Below, in pieces: positions 43,327-50,694 of a stretch of 64,000 bases of DNA (positions are counted from its first letter, which is position 1; every line of letters begins with the position of its first letter). The position numbers and the translations under genes are program-made. The stretch spans positions 62,001-126,000 of the forward strand of contig CAZEWG010000002.1 of assembly GCA_964514485.1 (NCBI GenBank), in the 5' to 3' direction. Under the pieces are notes generated by a model. That model was not told the origin of the DNA and ran no database searches. It saw only the letters and a program-made list of their open reading frames with translations. The DNA comes from JAEZAA01 sp964514485. Its GTDB lineage: Bacteria; Pseudomonadota; Gammaproteobacteria; Pseudomonadales; Oleiphilaceae.

Positions 43327-44718
43327 ATGAACTCTCGTTTCCCGAACCACACTGCAAACGCAATGGTTTTGCCTTGTGCTAAGGCGATGGCTTTGTTCGA
43401 ATGCCTTAGTGAATTGGACGGATTGGCCAGCCACGTTAATTGGCTGATTCCCAAAGCAGGGGCCGATCTGGAAGAAATGATTCACCGACGGCAGATCAGT
43501 GTCGGGTTTCTGATTCTGGAGCCTGAAACACTCCCCGCCCAGGAAGATCAACTCACCAAACTTCTTGCCCGTACTCCGGATGTCCAATGGGTGGCCGTGC
43601 TGGCGCCCGGCATGCTTGCGTACCCCAGGGCTTTTGAGCTTGTCAGCCACTATTGTTGTGATTTCCTGTATGCCCCCTGGACGGAACAAAGTTTGGAGGA
43701 GGCGCTTTCGGCGGCCTTGTTGGCGTTGGAAAACCGGAGCCTGAAACTCCATCGTCGATTTGAGGAACGGCCACTGATCGGGTTGAGCCTGACCATGCAG
43801 CGTTTGGCCTATCAGATCCAGAAAATGGCCCCGGTCGATGCCCCAGTGCTACTGAGTGGTGAAAGCGGGACCGGCAAGGAGCTGATCGCCCGGGCGATCC
43901 ATTATTACTCAAAACGGGCGGAGGCCCCCTTCGTCTCCGTCGATTGCGGCTCCCTGCCGGATGAGCTGATCCAATCCAAGCTGTTTGGCCACGAAAAGGG
44001 CGCTTTTACGGGCGCCACCGAGCGCAACCCCGGGGTTTTCGAAACCGCCAACGGTGGCACGGTCTTTCTGGACAAACTGGAGAACCTGGAGTTGAGCCAA
44101 CAGGTGAATCTGTTGCGCTGCCTGCAGGAATCCACCATTGAGCCGGTGGGGAGTGTCCGGCCACAAAAGGTGGATGTCCGGATCATTGCCGCCTCTGCCG
44201 AGCCTCCCAAGACGCTGGTTGAGGAGGGGTTGCTTCGGGAAGATCTCTATTATCGTCTGAACGTCCTGTCACTTCGCGCTCCCGTGCTACGGGGCCGGCC
44301 CAAGGATATCGAGCTCCTGGCCTACCATTACCTGCACCGGTTTCGAAACGCGACGGACCGGCCCCGGGACTTCTCCGGCAATGCGCTGGCGGGCCTCAAA
44401 GTCTATCACTGGCCAGGCAATGTGCGGGAACTGGTCAATCGGGTTCGGCGCGCGGTGGTGATGTGCGAACGCGATGAGATTGAGCTGGCGGATCTTGGCT
44501 TTGGCGATGGCACCTCCAATAGCAGTCAGCCAGTGATGACCCTGACCGAGGCCAGGGCCAAAGCGGAGCGGGAGGTGGTGCTGCAGAGCCTGCAGTGTAC
44601 CGGTTACAACATCAGCGCGTCGGCCCGGCTGCTCAAAATTTCACGTTTATCCATGTACCGGATGATCGAAAAATACAGCCTGGTCAGAAAGGAGCTCCTG
44701 GAGCAGGCCGGGGCCTAG
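43327..44718 (+). CDS. VpsR/NtrC-type transcriptional regulator with altered Walker B
   Basis: About 463 residues. Residues 20-135 form a receiver-like domain without a clear phospho-acceptor Asp, as in VpsR and FleQ. The AAA+ domain has Walker A GESGTGKE (178-185) and the sigma-54 contact loop GAFTGA (225-230), but Walker B reads VFLDK (246-250) where the catalytic Glu is expected, so ATP hydrolysis may be weak or absent. The R-finger region and NVREL are present, and a Fis-type helix-turn-helix ends the protein (NISASARLLKISRLSMYRMIEKY). I use ATG 43327. It sits next to, and likely controls, the C39-linked export locus. Confidence 0.85.
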   Translation: MNSRFPNHTANAMVLPCAKAMALFECLSELDGLASHVNWLIPKAGADLEEMIHRRQISVGFLILEPETLPAQEDQLTKLLARTPDVQWVAVLAPGMLAYPRAFELVSHYCCDFLYAPWTEQSLEEALSAALLALENRSLKLHRRFEERPLIGLSLTMQRLAYQIQKMAPVDAPVLLSGESGTGKELIARAIHYYSKRAEAPFVSVDCGSLPDELIQSKLFGHEKGAFTGATERNPGVFETANGGTVFLDKLENLELSQQVNLLRCLQESTIEPVGSVRPQKVDVRIIAASAEPPKTLVEEGLLREDLYYRLNVLSLRAPVLRGRPKDIELLAYHYLHRFRNATDRPRDFSGNALAGLKVYHWPGNVRELVNRVRRAVVMCERDEIELADLGFGDGTSNSSQPVMTLTEARAKAEREVVLQSLQCTGYNISASARLLKISRLSMYRMIEKYSLVRKELLEQAGA

Positions 44719-44797
44719 CGCCCGGATGGTCAGTGTCACCAGAACAAGGCAGTTATAAAAATAATCACTCGTCATTATTTTACGGAAAGGAATCTGC

Positions 44798-45820
44798 ATG
44801 AATCTGATACGGAATGCCGTGGGGGGCTTTCTCACGGTCTGTGGGGCGGTGGCCGCTCAGGCTCAGGAGGCAAGTATCACCACCCCCGATGAAACCGTCA
44901 TTGTGTTTGAGGAGCGCAGTTTGCTGGGGGGCGGTGGACGACTGACGGTCGAGCCTTCCGTAACCTATAGCCATAATAGCTCCACGCTGGTGGCGGTTGA
45001 GGGGTACACGGTGATTCCCGCCCTGGTAGTCGGCTTGATCAACGTCAGCCAGGTTCAGCGGGATACCTTCATCGGTGCGCTGACCCTGCGTTATGCCTTC
45101 AATAACCGGTTCCAGATGAGTGTGCGGGTCCCCTATGTCTATACGGAGGAGAACATTCGGGAACGTCAGGCTTTCGATGGCTCGCCGGTGGACATCATCA
45201 ACAACTCTTCCGGAGATGGCCAGGGGGATGTGGAGGGCTCCTTCCAGTTTCAGTTCAATGTGCAGAATCCGCCTTATTTTACCGGCAGTTTGCGGGTGAA
45301 AAGCCACACCGGCAAGCATCCTTATCAGATCAAACGGCGCAAGCTGACGGATCAAAACGGCAAGGAACTGGGTTTTGTGTTTGCCGAACAGCCCACCGGC
45401 TCCGGGTTTTGGGCCGTCCAGCCGGCCATCAGTATGGTCTATCCCAGTGATCCGGCTGTGGTTTACTGGAGCCTCAGCTATCTGTGGAATATCAAGCGGG
45501 AGATGGGGTACGAAAATGGTGGCACGATTGACCCGGGCGATGCGGTCGGGGTCAGTTTTGGGATCGGCTTTGCCATCAATGAGCGGACCTCTTTTAGTCT
45601 GGGGTACGACCACAGCAATATTATGGATACTCATGTAGAGCACAACCCATCCAAAATTGAATCCCAGTTCAAGCGGTTTCAGGTTGGCTCACTGTTGTTT
45701 GGGGTCAACCACACCTTAAGCCCCAACGCCCATTTCAACGTGTCCCTGGGAGTGGGGGTGACGGAACAGGCGCCAGATATCCAGCTCACCGTGCGGACCC
45801 CTTTTAGTTGGGGGCTTTAA
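44798..45820 (+). CDS. Outer-membrane beta-barrel protein, transporter-like
   Basis: A 340-residue exported protein: signal peptide ending AQA at residue 23, then about 12-14 amphipathic strands with alternating aromatic/polar residues (FNNRFQMSVRVPYVYTEEN, FTGSLRVKSHTG, VYWSLSYLWNI, SFSLGYDHSNI) and a final strand ending in an aromatic-containing GWGL-like tail (PFSWGL). It resembles transporter-type barrel proteins. AAAGGAA precedes the ATG. It lies directly downstream of the regulator and is convergent with the C39 operon, so it is a candidate outer-membrane pore or anchor for that system, comparable in role to FapF, but it lacks FapF's coiled coil. Confidence 0.75.
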   Translation: MNLIRNAVGGFLTVCGAVAAQAQEASITTPDETVIVFEERSLLGGGGRLTVEPSVTYSHNSSTLVAVEGYTVIPALVVGLINVSQVQRDTFIGALTLRYAFNNRFQMSVRVPYVYTEENIRERQAFDGSPVDIINNSSGDGQGDVEGSFQFQFNVQNPPYFTGSLRVKSHTGKHPYQIKRRKLTDQNGKELGFVFAEQPTGSGFWAVQPAISMVYPSDPAVVYWSLSYLWNIKREMGYENGGTIDPGDAVGVSFGIGFAINERTSFSLGYDHSNIMDTHVEHNPSKIESQFKRFQVGSLLFGVNHTLSPNAHFNVSLGVGVTEQAPDIQLTVRTPFSWGL

Positions 45821-45858
45821 GTCTGCGGTCTGGGGTCGGTTGGGGAGCGGTGAACAAG

Positions 45859-45880
45859 AGGCGGACCTGGGTGTCCGCCT
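45859..45880. terminator. Stem-loop between convergent barrel gene and C39 operon
   Basis: AGGCGGAC pairs with GTCCGCCT around a six-base loop, midway between the barrel stop at 45820 and the stop of the 174-residue protein at 45890. It probably ends both transcripts; no strong T tract. Confidence 0.6.
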
Positions 45881-45889
45881 GGTGCATTC

Positions 45890-46414
45890 CTAACGTAAAG
45901 ACCCGATTAATTGGGAGTTCAGCAGGTGCTGGAGTGGCCCACGGCTGGTGTTGCCAACGTTCTTGAGTTCGATATCCAACACTTTGATGGATTGGATCAG
46001 CTTGTGGTCCAGGTTGTTCTGCAGGATGTGATTCAGTGGTAAGGCGGTGTCTGTCACGACGGTGCCGTTGCCGGCCTCAACCAGATTGACCATCCCCAAG
46101 GACAGCTGGTTGAGGTGCTGGGCGGCGAGATTGCCGACTGACAGTTTGGTTTGGGACTGCAGGGTGCCATCTACCATCAGAATTTTCTCAATGCCGATGT
46201 CGATCTGAATATTACCGGGGGCGATAAAGCCACCCCGGGCATGGGCCAGCTCTTCCGGGCTGACCGCCTCAATATCCAGGTGCAGATAATAGGATTGCAG
46301 GGCCATTTCGCCGTGTTCCCACAACGAGCCCGGGGAGTGGTCGAGATTGGCTGCCAGGGTCGGTAGGCTAACCAGAGAAAAACTCAGACTGAGATACATC
46401 ATGGCGCTTTTCAT
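45890..46414 (-). CDS. Exported small protein with double-glycine-like motif (C39 operon)
   Basis: A 174-residue protein with a Sec signal peptide (about 1-21, ending PTLA). Residues 51-62 read VSPEELAHARGG, which matches the general form of leader sites cut by C39 peptidases (LSxxELxxIxGG), but it lies after the signal peptide. Downstream is a beta-patterned stretch (GNIQIDIGIEKILMVDG), then Asn/Leu-rich segments (LPLNHILQNNLDHKLIQSI) that recur in proteins near Fap-type loci. AGGAG lies six bases before the ATG. It follows the C39 peptidase gene by 9 bases. Likely a minor component or substrate of the system. Confidence 0.65.
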   Translation of the reverse strand: MKSAMMYLSLSFSLVSLPTLAANLDHSPGSLWEHGEMALQSYYLHLDIEAVSPEELAHARGGFIAPGNIQIDIGIEKILMVDGTLQSQTKLSVGNLAAQHLNQLSLGMVNLVEAGNGTVVTDTALPLNHILQNNLDHKLIQSIKVLDIELKNVGNTSRGPLQHLLNSQLIGSLR

Positions 46415-46423
46415 GGTGTGCTC

Positions 46424-47128
46424 CTAGAACTCTAGTTCGCGTGGCAGGAGTAAGGTGAAGTTGGCCAGCCCCTGATTGGTCAAGGCGGTGCCATAGGGGG
46501 CCTTGCGCTCCACGGCCCATTCCTCGGGCAGGTTGAAGCGGCTGCGGCCAATGTCGGCGTGGCTGCGGATCAGAAACATCAGGCCATCCCAGGAAGCCTC
46601 GAACTGAGGGCGGGGAACGGCGCGAACCCCCAGGGCCGGATCCCCGATGAGGACCGAGTCTTCGGTGGCTCCTTTGAGAATTACAAAGTGGCGATAGCCA
46701 TTGGTATTGGTTAAAACGATGGCGGGCACCCGGGCATTGTGAACCAGGGTGTCCAGGGAAACCCTGAAACCATCGGCCTTGTAGCCCCGTGCTTCCAGAA
46801 AACCTTGCATATCCAGCAGGGAAAAGCCCTGTTGTCGGATACGCTGTTGGTCGCCCTTTTCGAACATGGCCTCAAACACCTGCTTCTCGGAAACCTGATC
46901 CCCATAGTGATAGGTGAGCAGGGAGGCCAGGGCCGCGGAGCCACAACTGAAATCGTACTGCTGTTTCAGCACGGTCTGAAAACGGGCTTCTTTGTAACTG
47001 GTGACGGAAACGGCAAAATCTCCGCCAATGCCGGGGATGGAAACAAAGCCGGCATGGGCGGAAAAACAAGGTACGCCAACGAGTAAAAGTCGCAACAGGA
47101 TGTGGCCAGGCCGGTTCCTTCCTCTCAT
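46424..47128 (-). CDS. Exported C39-type peptidase, FapD-like
   Basis: A 234-residue protein with an N-terminal signal or anchor (LLRLLLVGVPCFSAHAG) and one peptidase C39 domain without an ABC transporter. The catalytic Cys is in QQYDFSCGSAALASLL (about residue 62), the His in NGYRHFVILKG and the Asp in IGDPALG. FapD of the Fap amyloid system has the same size, signal and isolated C39 layout. It should act in the periplasm on proteins of its own operon. GGAG precedes the ATG. Distance to the next gene is 9 bases, and the operon order is repeat protein, small protein, peptidase, small protein. Confidence 0.85.
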   Translation of the reverse strand: MRGRNRPGHILLRLLLVGVPCFSAHAGFVSIPGIGGDFAVSVTSYKEARFQTVLKQQYDFSCGSAALASLLTYHYGDQVSEKQVFEAMFEKGDQQRIRQQGFSLLDMQGFLEARGYKADGFRVSLDTLVHNARVPAIVLTNTNGYRHFVILKGATEDSVLIGDPALGVRAVPRPQFEASWDGLMFLIRSHADIGRSRFNLPEEWAVERKAPYGTALTNQGLANFTLLLPRELEF

Positions 47129-47176
47129 GACTGTCTCCGGGGCACCTTGTTGAGGATGCCTTTGTTGTTCTCGAAA

Positions 47177-47554
47177 TCAGGGGGAAATGGTCACGTTCAC
47201 CATGGTCGTATCCTGGATAATGACCTGGTTTCCGGTGTTCTGGATGACGGTGGCAATTCCCGTCAGCCCATTCATCGCCCCTGTGTGGATGTAGTTAGCG
47301 CCATTGACGCCGGCATTGAGGGTGTTGTTCTCCAGAACGGCGGCTTGCTCACCATCGTTCTGTTGAACCAGCATGTGGAGTTCATCCAAGTTGATTTGCA
47401 GATCCTGCTTACCTCTTGAATCATCCAATTCTGAACTCGAGACCGCGACTCCCGAAACCAGCCAGTCTTCCGTCAATGCTTCCGCCAAGGTGCCCGCCGA
47501 GTAAAGGACACTACAGCAGCCTGCCAGTAGCAGACCTGTTCTTATGGCTTTCAT
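47177..47554 (-). CDS. Exported small protein with double-glycine-like motif, second copy
   Basis: A 125-residue protein, ATG at 47554 with GGAGG nine bases upstream (an in-frame TTG abuts the ribosome site and is unlikely). Signal peptide about 1-24. Residues 38-49 read VSSSELDDSRGK, the same VSxxELxxxRG motif as in the 174-residue protein, followed by an alternating LQINLDELHMLVQ stretch. The C-terminus is Asn/Gly/Thr-rich with TGIATVIQNTGNQVIIQDTT, a pattern like short amyloid or beta-solenoid repeats. It lies between the repeat protein and the peptidase gene. Confidence 0.65.
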   Translation of the reverse strand: MKAIRTGLLLAGCCSVLYSAGTLAEALTEDWLVSGVAVSSSELDDSRGKQDLQINLDELHMLVQQNDGEQAAVLENNTLNAGVNGANYIHTGAMNGLTGIATVIQNTGNQVIIQDTTMVNVTISP

Positions 47555-47637
47555 GGCGTTCAACCTCCGTTGTCCTCACACGTTCGGTCAGGTGCCGCTG
47601 TTCACCGGCAAATGCCAGTGAACAGCAACGCCCCGGG

Positions 47638-48441
47638 TTAGAACGCGAGGTTGGACTGGACGCTGATGCTGGCTTGGGTGGAGGCCGCCGCACCACTATT
47701 CTGGGTGGCGAGACCGACACCAGTGAAGTTCATGGAACCGCCGCTGATGCTGTTGCTGGCATCAATGGAGCCCGGCACGGCTTCCAGACCGCCGGCAGAC
47801 ATGGTGATTGTGTTGCCGGTTACGCTCGCGGTCAGCTCAGTCCGGTTGACGGCGGTATCAATATTGAGATCGCCGATGGTGAGCTCGGTGTTGCTGGCTG
47901 TCACGGTGTTGCCGTCATTCATGGCAACGGAGCCGTTGTCCGCGGTATTGGTGGTCGTGGTGGTGGTATTGTTGCTGTCGTTGGTGCTGTTATCCAGGTC
48001 GACATCAGCGTTGAGGTCGACCTTGGTCTTGGTGACCGTATCCGCGCTGGTTTTGGTGAGGGTGTTGGTCTTGGTGACAGTGTTGTTGCTGTCGTTGGTG
48101 CTGGCATCTACGTCGACATCAGCATCGAGGTCGAGATTGGTCTTGGTGACGGTATCGGCGCTGGTCTTGGTGACGGAGTTATTGCTGTCGTTGGTGCTGG
48201 CATCGACATCGACATTGGCATCGACGTCGGCAGTGTTGGTCGTGTTGGTATTGTTACTGTCATTGGTGCTGGCATCCAGCGCTGCATCCAAGTCCAGGGA
48301 GTTGCCGACCAGATTGCCGTCTTCCATGCTGGTGCTGCCATCGTCGGCGAAGTTGATATCGTCAAATGATGGCTGGGCATAGGTATGAGCGGAGAAGCCA
48401 AGGGTCAAAACAATCGAGGTCGCTAACAAGGTCTTTTTCAT
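47638..48441 (-). CDS. Exported Asn/Ser/Thr/Asp-rich repeat protein
   Basis: A 267-residue protein with a clean signal peptide (ending HTYAQ, about 23) and AAAGGA before the ATG. Residues about 53-170 contain four copies of D(A/N)STNDSNN, each followed by variable TVTKT/TTTT and VDV segments, e.g. DASTNDSNNTVTKT. The C-terminal 90 residues (NTVTASNTELTIGDLNI and FTGVGLATQNSGAAAS) keep a beta-repeat character and end in Phe. It has no Cys and almost no large hydrophobic residues in the repeats. It is the first gene of the operon and the probable fibre or surface component. Confidence 0.75.
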   Translation of the reverse strand: MKKTLLATSIVLTLGFSAHTYAQPSFDDINFADDGSTSMEDGNLVGNSLDLDAALDASTNDSNNTNTTNTADVDANVDVDASTNDSNNSVTKTSADTVTKTNLDLDADVDVDASTNDSNNTVTKTNTLTKTSADTVTKTKVDLNADVDLDNSTNDSNNTTTTTTNTADNGSVAMNDGNTVTASNTELTIGDLNIDTAVNRTELTASVTGNTITMSAGGLEAVPGSIDASNSISGGSMNFTGVGLATQNSGAAASTQASISVQSNLAF

Positions 48442-48640
48442 TTGTCCTTTCCTCAGTCAATTCTCTGGGTTGTTATTGCTGTTGTGCTTGCGTTTTTGTT
48501 CAGTGCCTTCGTTGGAAGGTCGAGAGTCCTATAGCGAAGGTCATGCCAGAAGAGAGTGACTTATTTTTAAGTGGCTGATACTCAATAGTTATTTTTGATT
48601 TTGGGAGGGTTTTTGAGGCGTTAGGAGTGGACCGTTTTTT

Positions 48641-48656
48641 GTTCCAGTTCTGGAAC
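48641..48656. promoter_or_regulatory. 16-bp palindrome, candidate activator site
   Basis: GTTCCAGTTCTGGAAC is a dyad with two 7-base arms and a 2-base centre. Dyads of this size, placed a few hundred bases from the start, are typical of enhancer sites for sigma-54 activators. It lies about 200 bases before the C39 operon start and about 440 before the EF-hand gene start. Confidence 0.4.
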
Positions 48657-48961
48657 GGATTGTGATGCATTTCGCGCATAAGATGAGACTTTGTTTACTT
48701 TTCAAGGCGTTAGGAAACGAGACTCCCTGTAAAATTAATCTTACGCTTTGCTTCGTCTTTGACTGGTAGTTTCTGCAAGCCGCCGAGAAATTTCTACAAA
48801 AGCGTTTCTTTATATTGTTCAGGACGACGGCTGGGATCTGTTGCCGGCTTCTATCCTCCATCCCATCATTTTTTCTGAAAACCCCCAGTTGGCTTGAGTT
48901 TGTGGCCTCTTTTAAGAGGAGGCGCGGGAGCTCTGTCGCTAATGGGTGACTTATTCTCCAA

Positions 48962-48977
48962 TTGGCACGGATGTTGA
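48962..48977 (+). promoter_or_regulatory. Sigma-54-like promoter element before the second EF-hand gene
   Basis: The sequence TTGGCACGGATGTTGA keeps the -24 block TTGGCACG and the TTG of the -12 block but ends GA for GC. Spacing is right. It lies 119 bases before the EF-hand start and shares the TTGGCACG-N5-TGA form with the element at 31850. Confidence 0.5.
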
Positions 48978-49095
48978 TTCCAGTGTGATGTCCGTCTCAA
49001 AACGAGTCGGGTATTGCTAAACCGCGATCGCGAGTTCAACGGCGATCTGTAAAGAAAGTTGTCAGGGATAAATTTACGTCTGAACGGAGAATAGG

Positions 49096-49449
49096 ATGAT
49101 GAAACTGAACCAATTGTTGTTAGTCGGCCTTTTGGTGACCGCGGGATCCGCATTTGCACAAGATGCTGGAGGTGCGGGAGCAGCTTCCGATCCTGGTATG
49201 ACGGATGGTGCGATGGGGGGCTCGATGGATAGCACCACGGAAAGCACTGGAACCTGGGGAGCTGGTTCGCAAGCTTTTACAGATCTGGATGCTAATCAGG
49301 ACGGCAATCTGACTCGTGACGAGATCGAGAGCGATGTGGAGTTGTCTGGCCAGTTTGACGATCTGGATGCGGATCAGGACGGCCAGTTGAGTGCTGAAGA
49401 GTTTACTGAGTATGAGCAGCAGACACAGGAAGACGTCATTCAATATTAA
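49096..49449 (+). CDS. Secreted EF-hand protein, second copy
   Basis: A 117-residue protein with a signal peptide (cleavage near AFAQD, residues 20-23), then a Gly/Ala/Met/Ser-rich linker of about 35 residues, then two EF-hand loops, DANQDGNLTRDE and DADQDGQLSAEE. It parallels the gene at 31945 in size, signal, two loops and promoter element, but the linker differs. GGAGA precedes the first ATG; a second ATG follows directly. It lies upstream of sodC on the same strand and beside the C39 locus, so it may be an exported calcium-binding partner of that locus. Confidence 0.82.
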   Translation: MMKLNQLLLVGLLVTAGSAFAQDAGGAGAASDPGMTDGAMGGSMDSTTESTGTWGAGSQAFTDLDANQDGNLTRDEIESDVELSGQFDDLDADQDGQLSAEEFTEYEQQTQEDVIQY

Positions 49450-49637
49450 GGGTTACGTCGCTAAGGTCTGACTAAGTCAGCTCAAGGTCGGACGGTGCCC
49501 GGACTCACGACGGACGTGTTGGTACGCTCCAAATGACGCAGCCTGTGGCGCGTGGTGAAAGCTGCGCTCCGTCCCTCCTTGACTGTCAGGACCCTGGACA
49601 AGGTCCAAATAGCTTTAATCGCTATGCCACTGTTGCA

Positions 49638-49680
49638 AAGATGCCGGCATGACTTGGTGGCCTGCGGCATCTTCACCAAG
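49638..49680. other. Two mutually exclusive stem-loops in the sodC leader
   Basis: AAGATGCCG (49638-49646) can pair with CGGCATCTT (49665-49673), nine base pairs. CTTGGTG (49653-49659) can pair with CACCAAG (49674-49680), seven base pairs. Each pairing uses bases inside the other's loop or next to it, so both cannot form as normal hairpins at once. Neither covers the ribosome site at about 49711. A switch-like or attenuator role for sodC is possible but unproven. Confidence 0.35.
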
Positions 49681-49723
49681 GGCGTCTGCCCTCCAATCCA
49701 CGAATCGAAAGGGAGAGCATTCG

Positions 49724-50260
49724 ATGGGATTGTCTCTAAAGCCTCTGGTCCTGACTCTGCTAACGCTGGGGATCAGCTTGTCGGCTCACGGCGAGGATAG
49801 CTTTGAAGTTACCCTGCATAAAACCTCTGAGTCTGGCCTGGGCGAAAAAGTCGGGGTGGTGACAATCGAGGAAACGGAGCATGGCACTCTGTTCCGGCCA
49901 CAGCTGGAAGGTTTACAGCCCGGACTCCACGGTTTTCACGTGCATGAAAAACCTGACTGCGGCCCCGCTGAAAAGGATGGCAAACCCGGTGCGGCCTTGG
50001 CGGCTGGAGGTCATTGGGTCGGCGAGGGAGAAAACCGCCATGAAGGACCCTATGGGCAAGGGCATCAGGGAGATTTGCCCGCCCTGTATGTGGATGAGCA
50101 GGGGCGTGCGGTTCATCCGGTTCTGGCCCCGCGCGTCAAACCGGGCGATCTGAAAGGCCGCTCCCTGATGCTTCATGAGGGAGGCGACAATTATTCTGAC
50201 CATCCTGAACAGCTGGGCGGTGGCGGTGGCCGCGTAGCCTGCGGAGTCATCGATCAGTAA
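49724..50260 (+). CDS. sodC: Cu/Zn superoxide dismutase
   Basis: A 178-residue periplasmic superoxide dismutase with signal peptide (ending AHGED). Copper ligands are in HGFHVHEKPDC, the zinc loop has GGHW and GHQGDLPALYV, and the C-terminal part GRSLMLHEGGDNYSDHPEQ followed by GGGGGRVACGVI gives the last copper His and the disulfide Cys. Start at ATG 49724 with AGGGAGA upstream; the longer frame has no signal. It protects against external superoxide. It is followed by a DUF4383 gene after 29 bases, probably the same transcript. Confidence 0.95.
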   Translation: MGLSLKPLVLTLLTLGISLSAHGEDSFEVTLHKTSESGLGEKVGVVTIEETEHGTLFRPQLEGLQPGLHGFHVHEKPDCGPAEKDGKPGAALAAGGHWVGEGENRHEGPYGQGHQGDLPALYVDEQGRAVHPVLAPRVKPGDLKGRSLMLHEGGDNYSDHPEQLGGGGGRVACGVIDQ

Positions 50261-50289
50261 TAGCCTGACAGGGACAGGAGGGTAAACAT

Positions 50290-50694
50290 ATGGTTAAGAA
50301 GTTCGCGCTTATTTTTGGTGTGGTTTATGCCCTGGTGGGGGTGTTGGGGTTTATTCCGGCCCTGGTGTTCGAGGCGGAGCTGGAGATGGCCGCCCACATG
50401 GATCACGGCCTGCTTTTGGGGCTGTTTCCGGTGAATCTGTGGCATAACCTTTATCACATTGCGATCGGGCTCTGGGGGGTGTTTGCTGCCAATAGCTTCA
50501 ACGCATCGGTGACCTTTGCCCGTGTGAACGCGGTTCTGTTTGCCGCCCTTGCGATTTTTGGCCTGTTCCCCGGCTTGAATACCCTGTTTGGGTTCTTGCC
50601 CCTGTACGGCCATGATGTTTGGCTGCACGCTGCTACGGCTGCCTTGACCGCTTATTTCGGGTTTGGCGCACCGTCCCGGCTGGAGCTGGCCTAA
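50290..50694 (+). CDS. DUF4383 membrane protein
   Basis: A 134-residue membrane protein with four predicted helices. The DUF4383 pattern is present: a Gly/Ala-rich first helix (GVVYALVGVLGFIP), the LGLFPVNLWHNLYHIAIGLWGV segment with conserved Pro-Val-Asn and paired His, and a second GLFPGLNTLFGFLPLYGHDVWLHAA region with His residues. Function is unknown for the family. AGGAGG lies a few bases before the ATG. It may be co-transcribed with sodC. Confidence 0.85.
   Translation: MVKKFALIFGVVYALVGVLGFIPALVFEAELEMAAHMDHGLLLGLFPVNLWHNLYHIAIGLWGVFAANSFNASVTFARVNAVLFAALAIFGLFPGLNTLFGFLPLYGHDVWLHAATAALTAYFGFGAPSRLELA

Larger units (their letters stand above)
48442..49095. other. Long intergenic region between the C39 operon and the second EF-hand gene
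   Basis: 654 bases, AT-richer than its surroundings, with no supported gene. It holds a 16-bp palindrome at 48641-48656 and a sigma-54-like element at 48962-48977. It should contain the divergent promoters of the C39 operon and the EF-hand gene. On the minus strand I found no clear sigma-54 or sigma-70 site for the operon. Confidence 0.55.

Noticed and set aside
47416..48382. + strand frames opposite the repeat protein, some Val/Leu-rich
   Set aside because: They arise from the repetitive antisense DNA. The minus-strand frame has a signal peptide, ribosome site and operon neighbours.
49638..49680. H-type pseudoknot from the two sodC-leader stems
   Set aside because: There is no linker between the two 3' arms and only six bases before the second 5' arm, too short to span the helices; mutually exclusive hairpins are more likely.
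49552..49800. 82-codon frame across the sodC leader
   Set aside because: It overlaps the sodC signal peptide in another frame, has no ribosome site and no motif.
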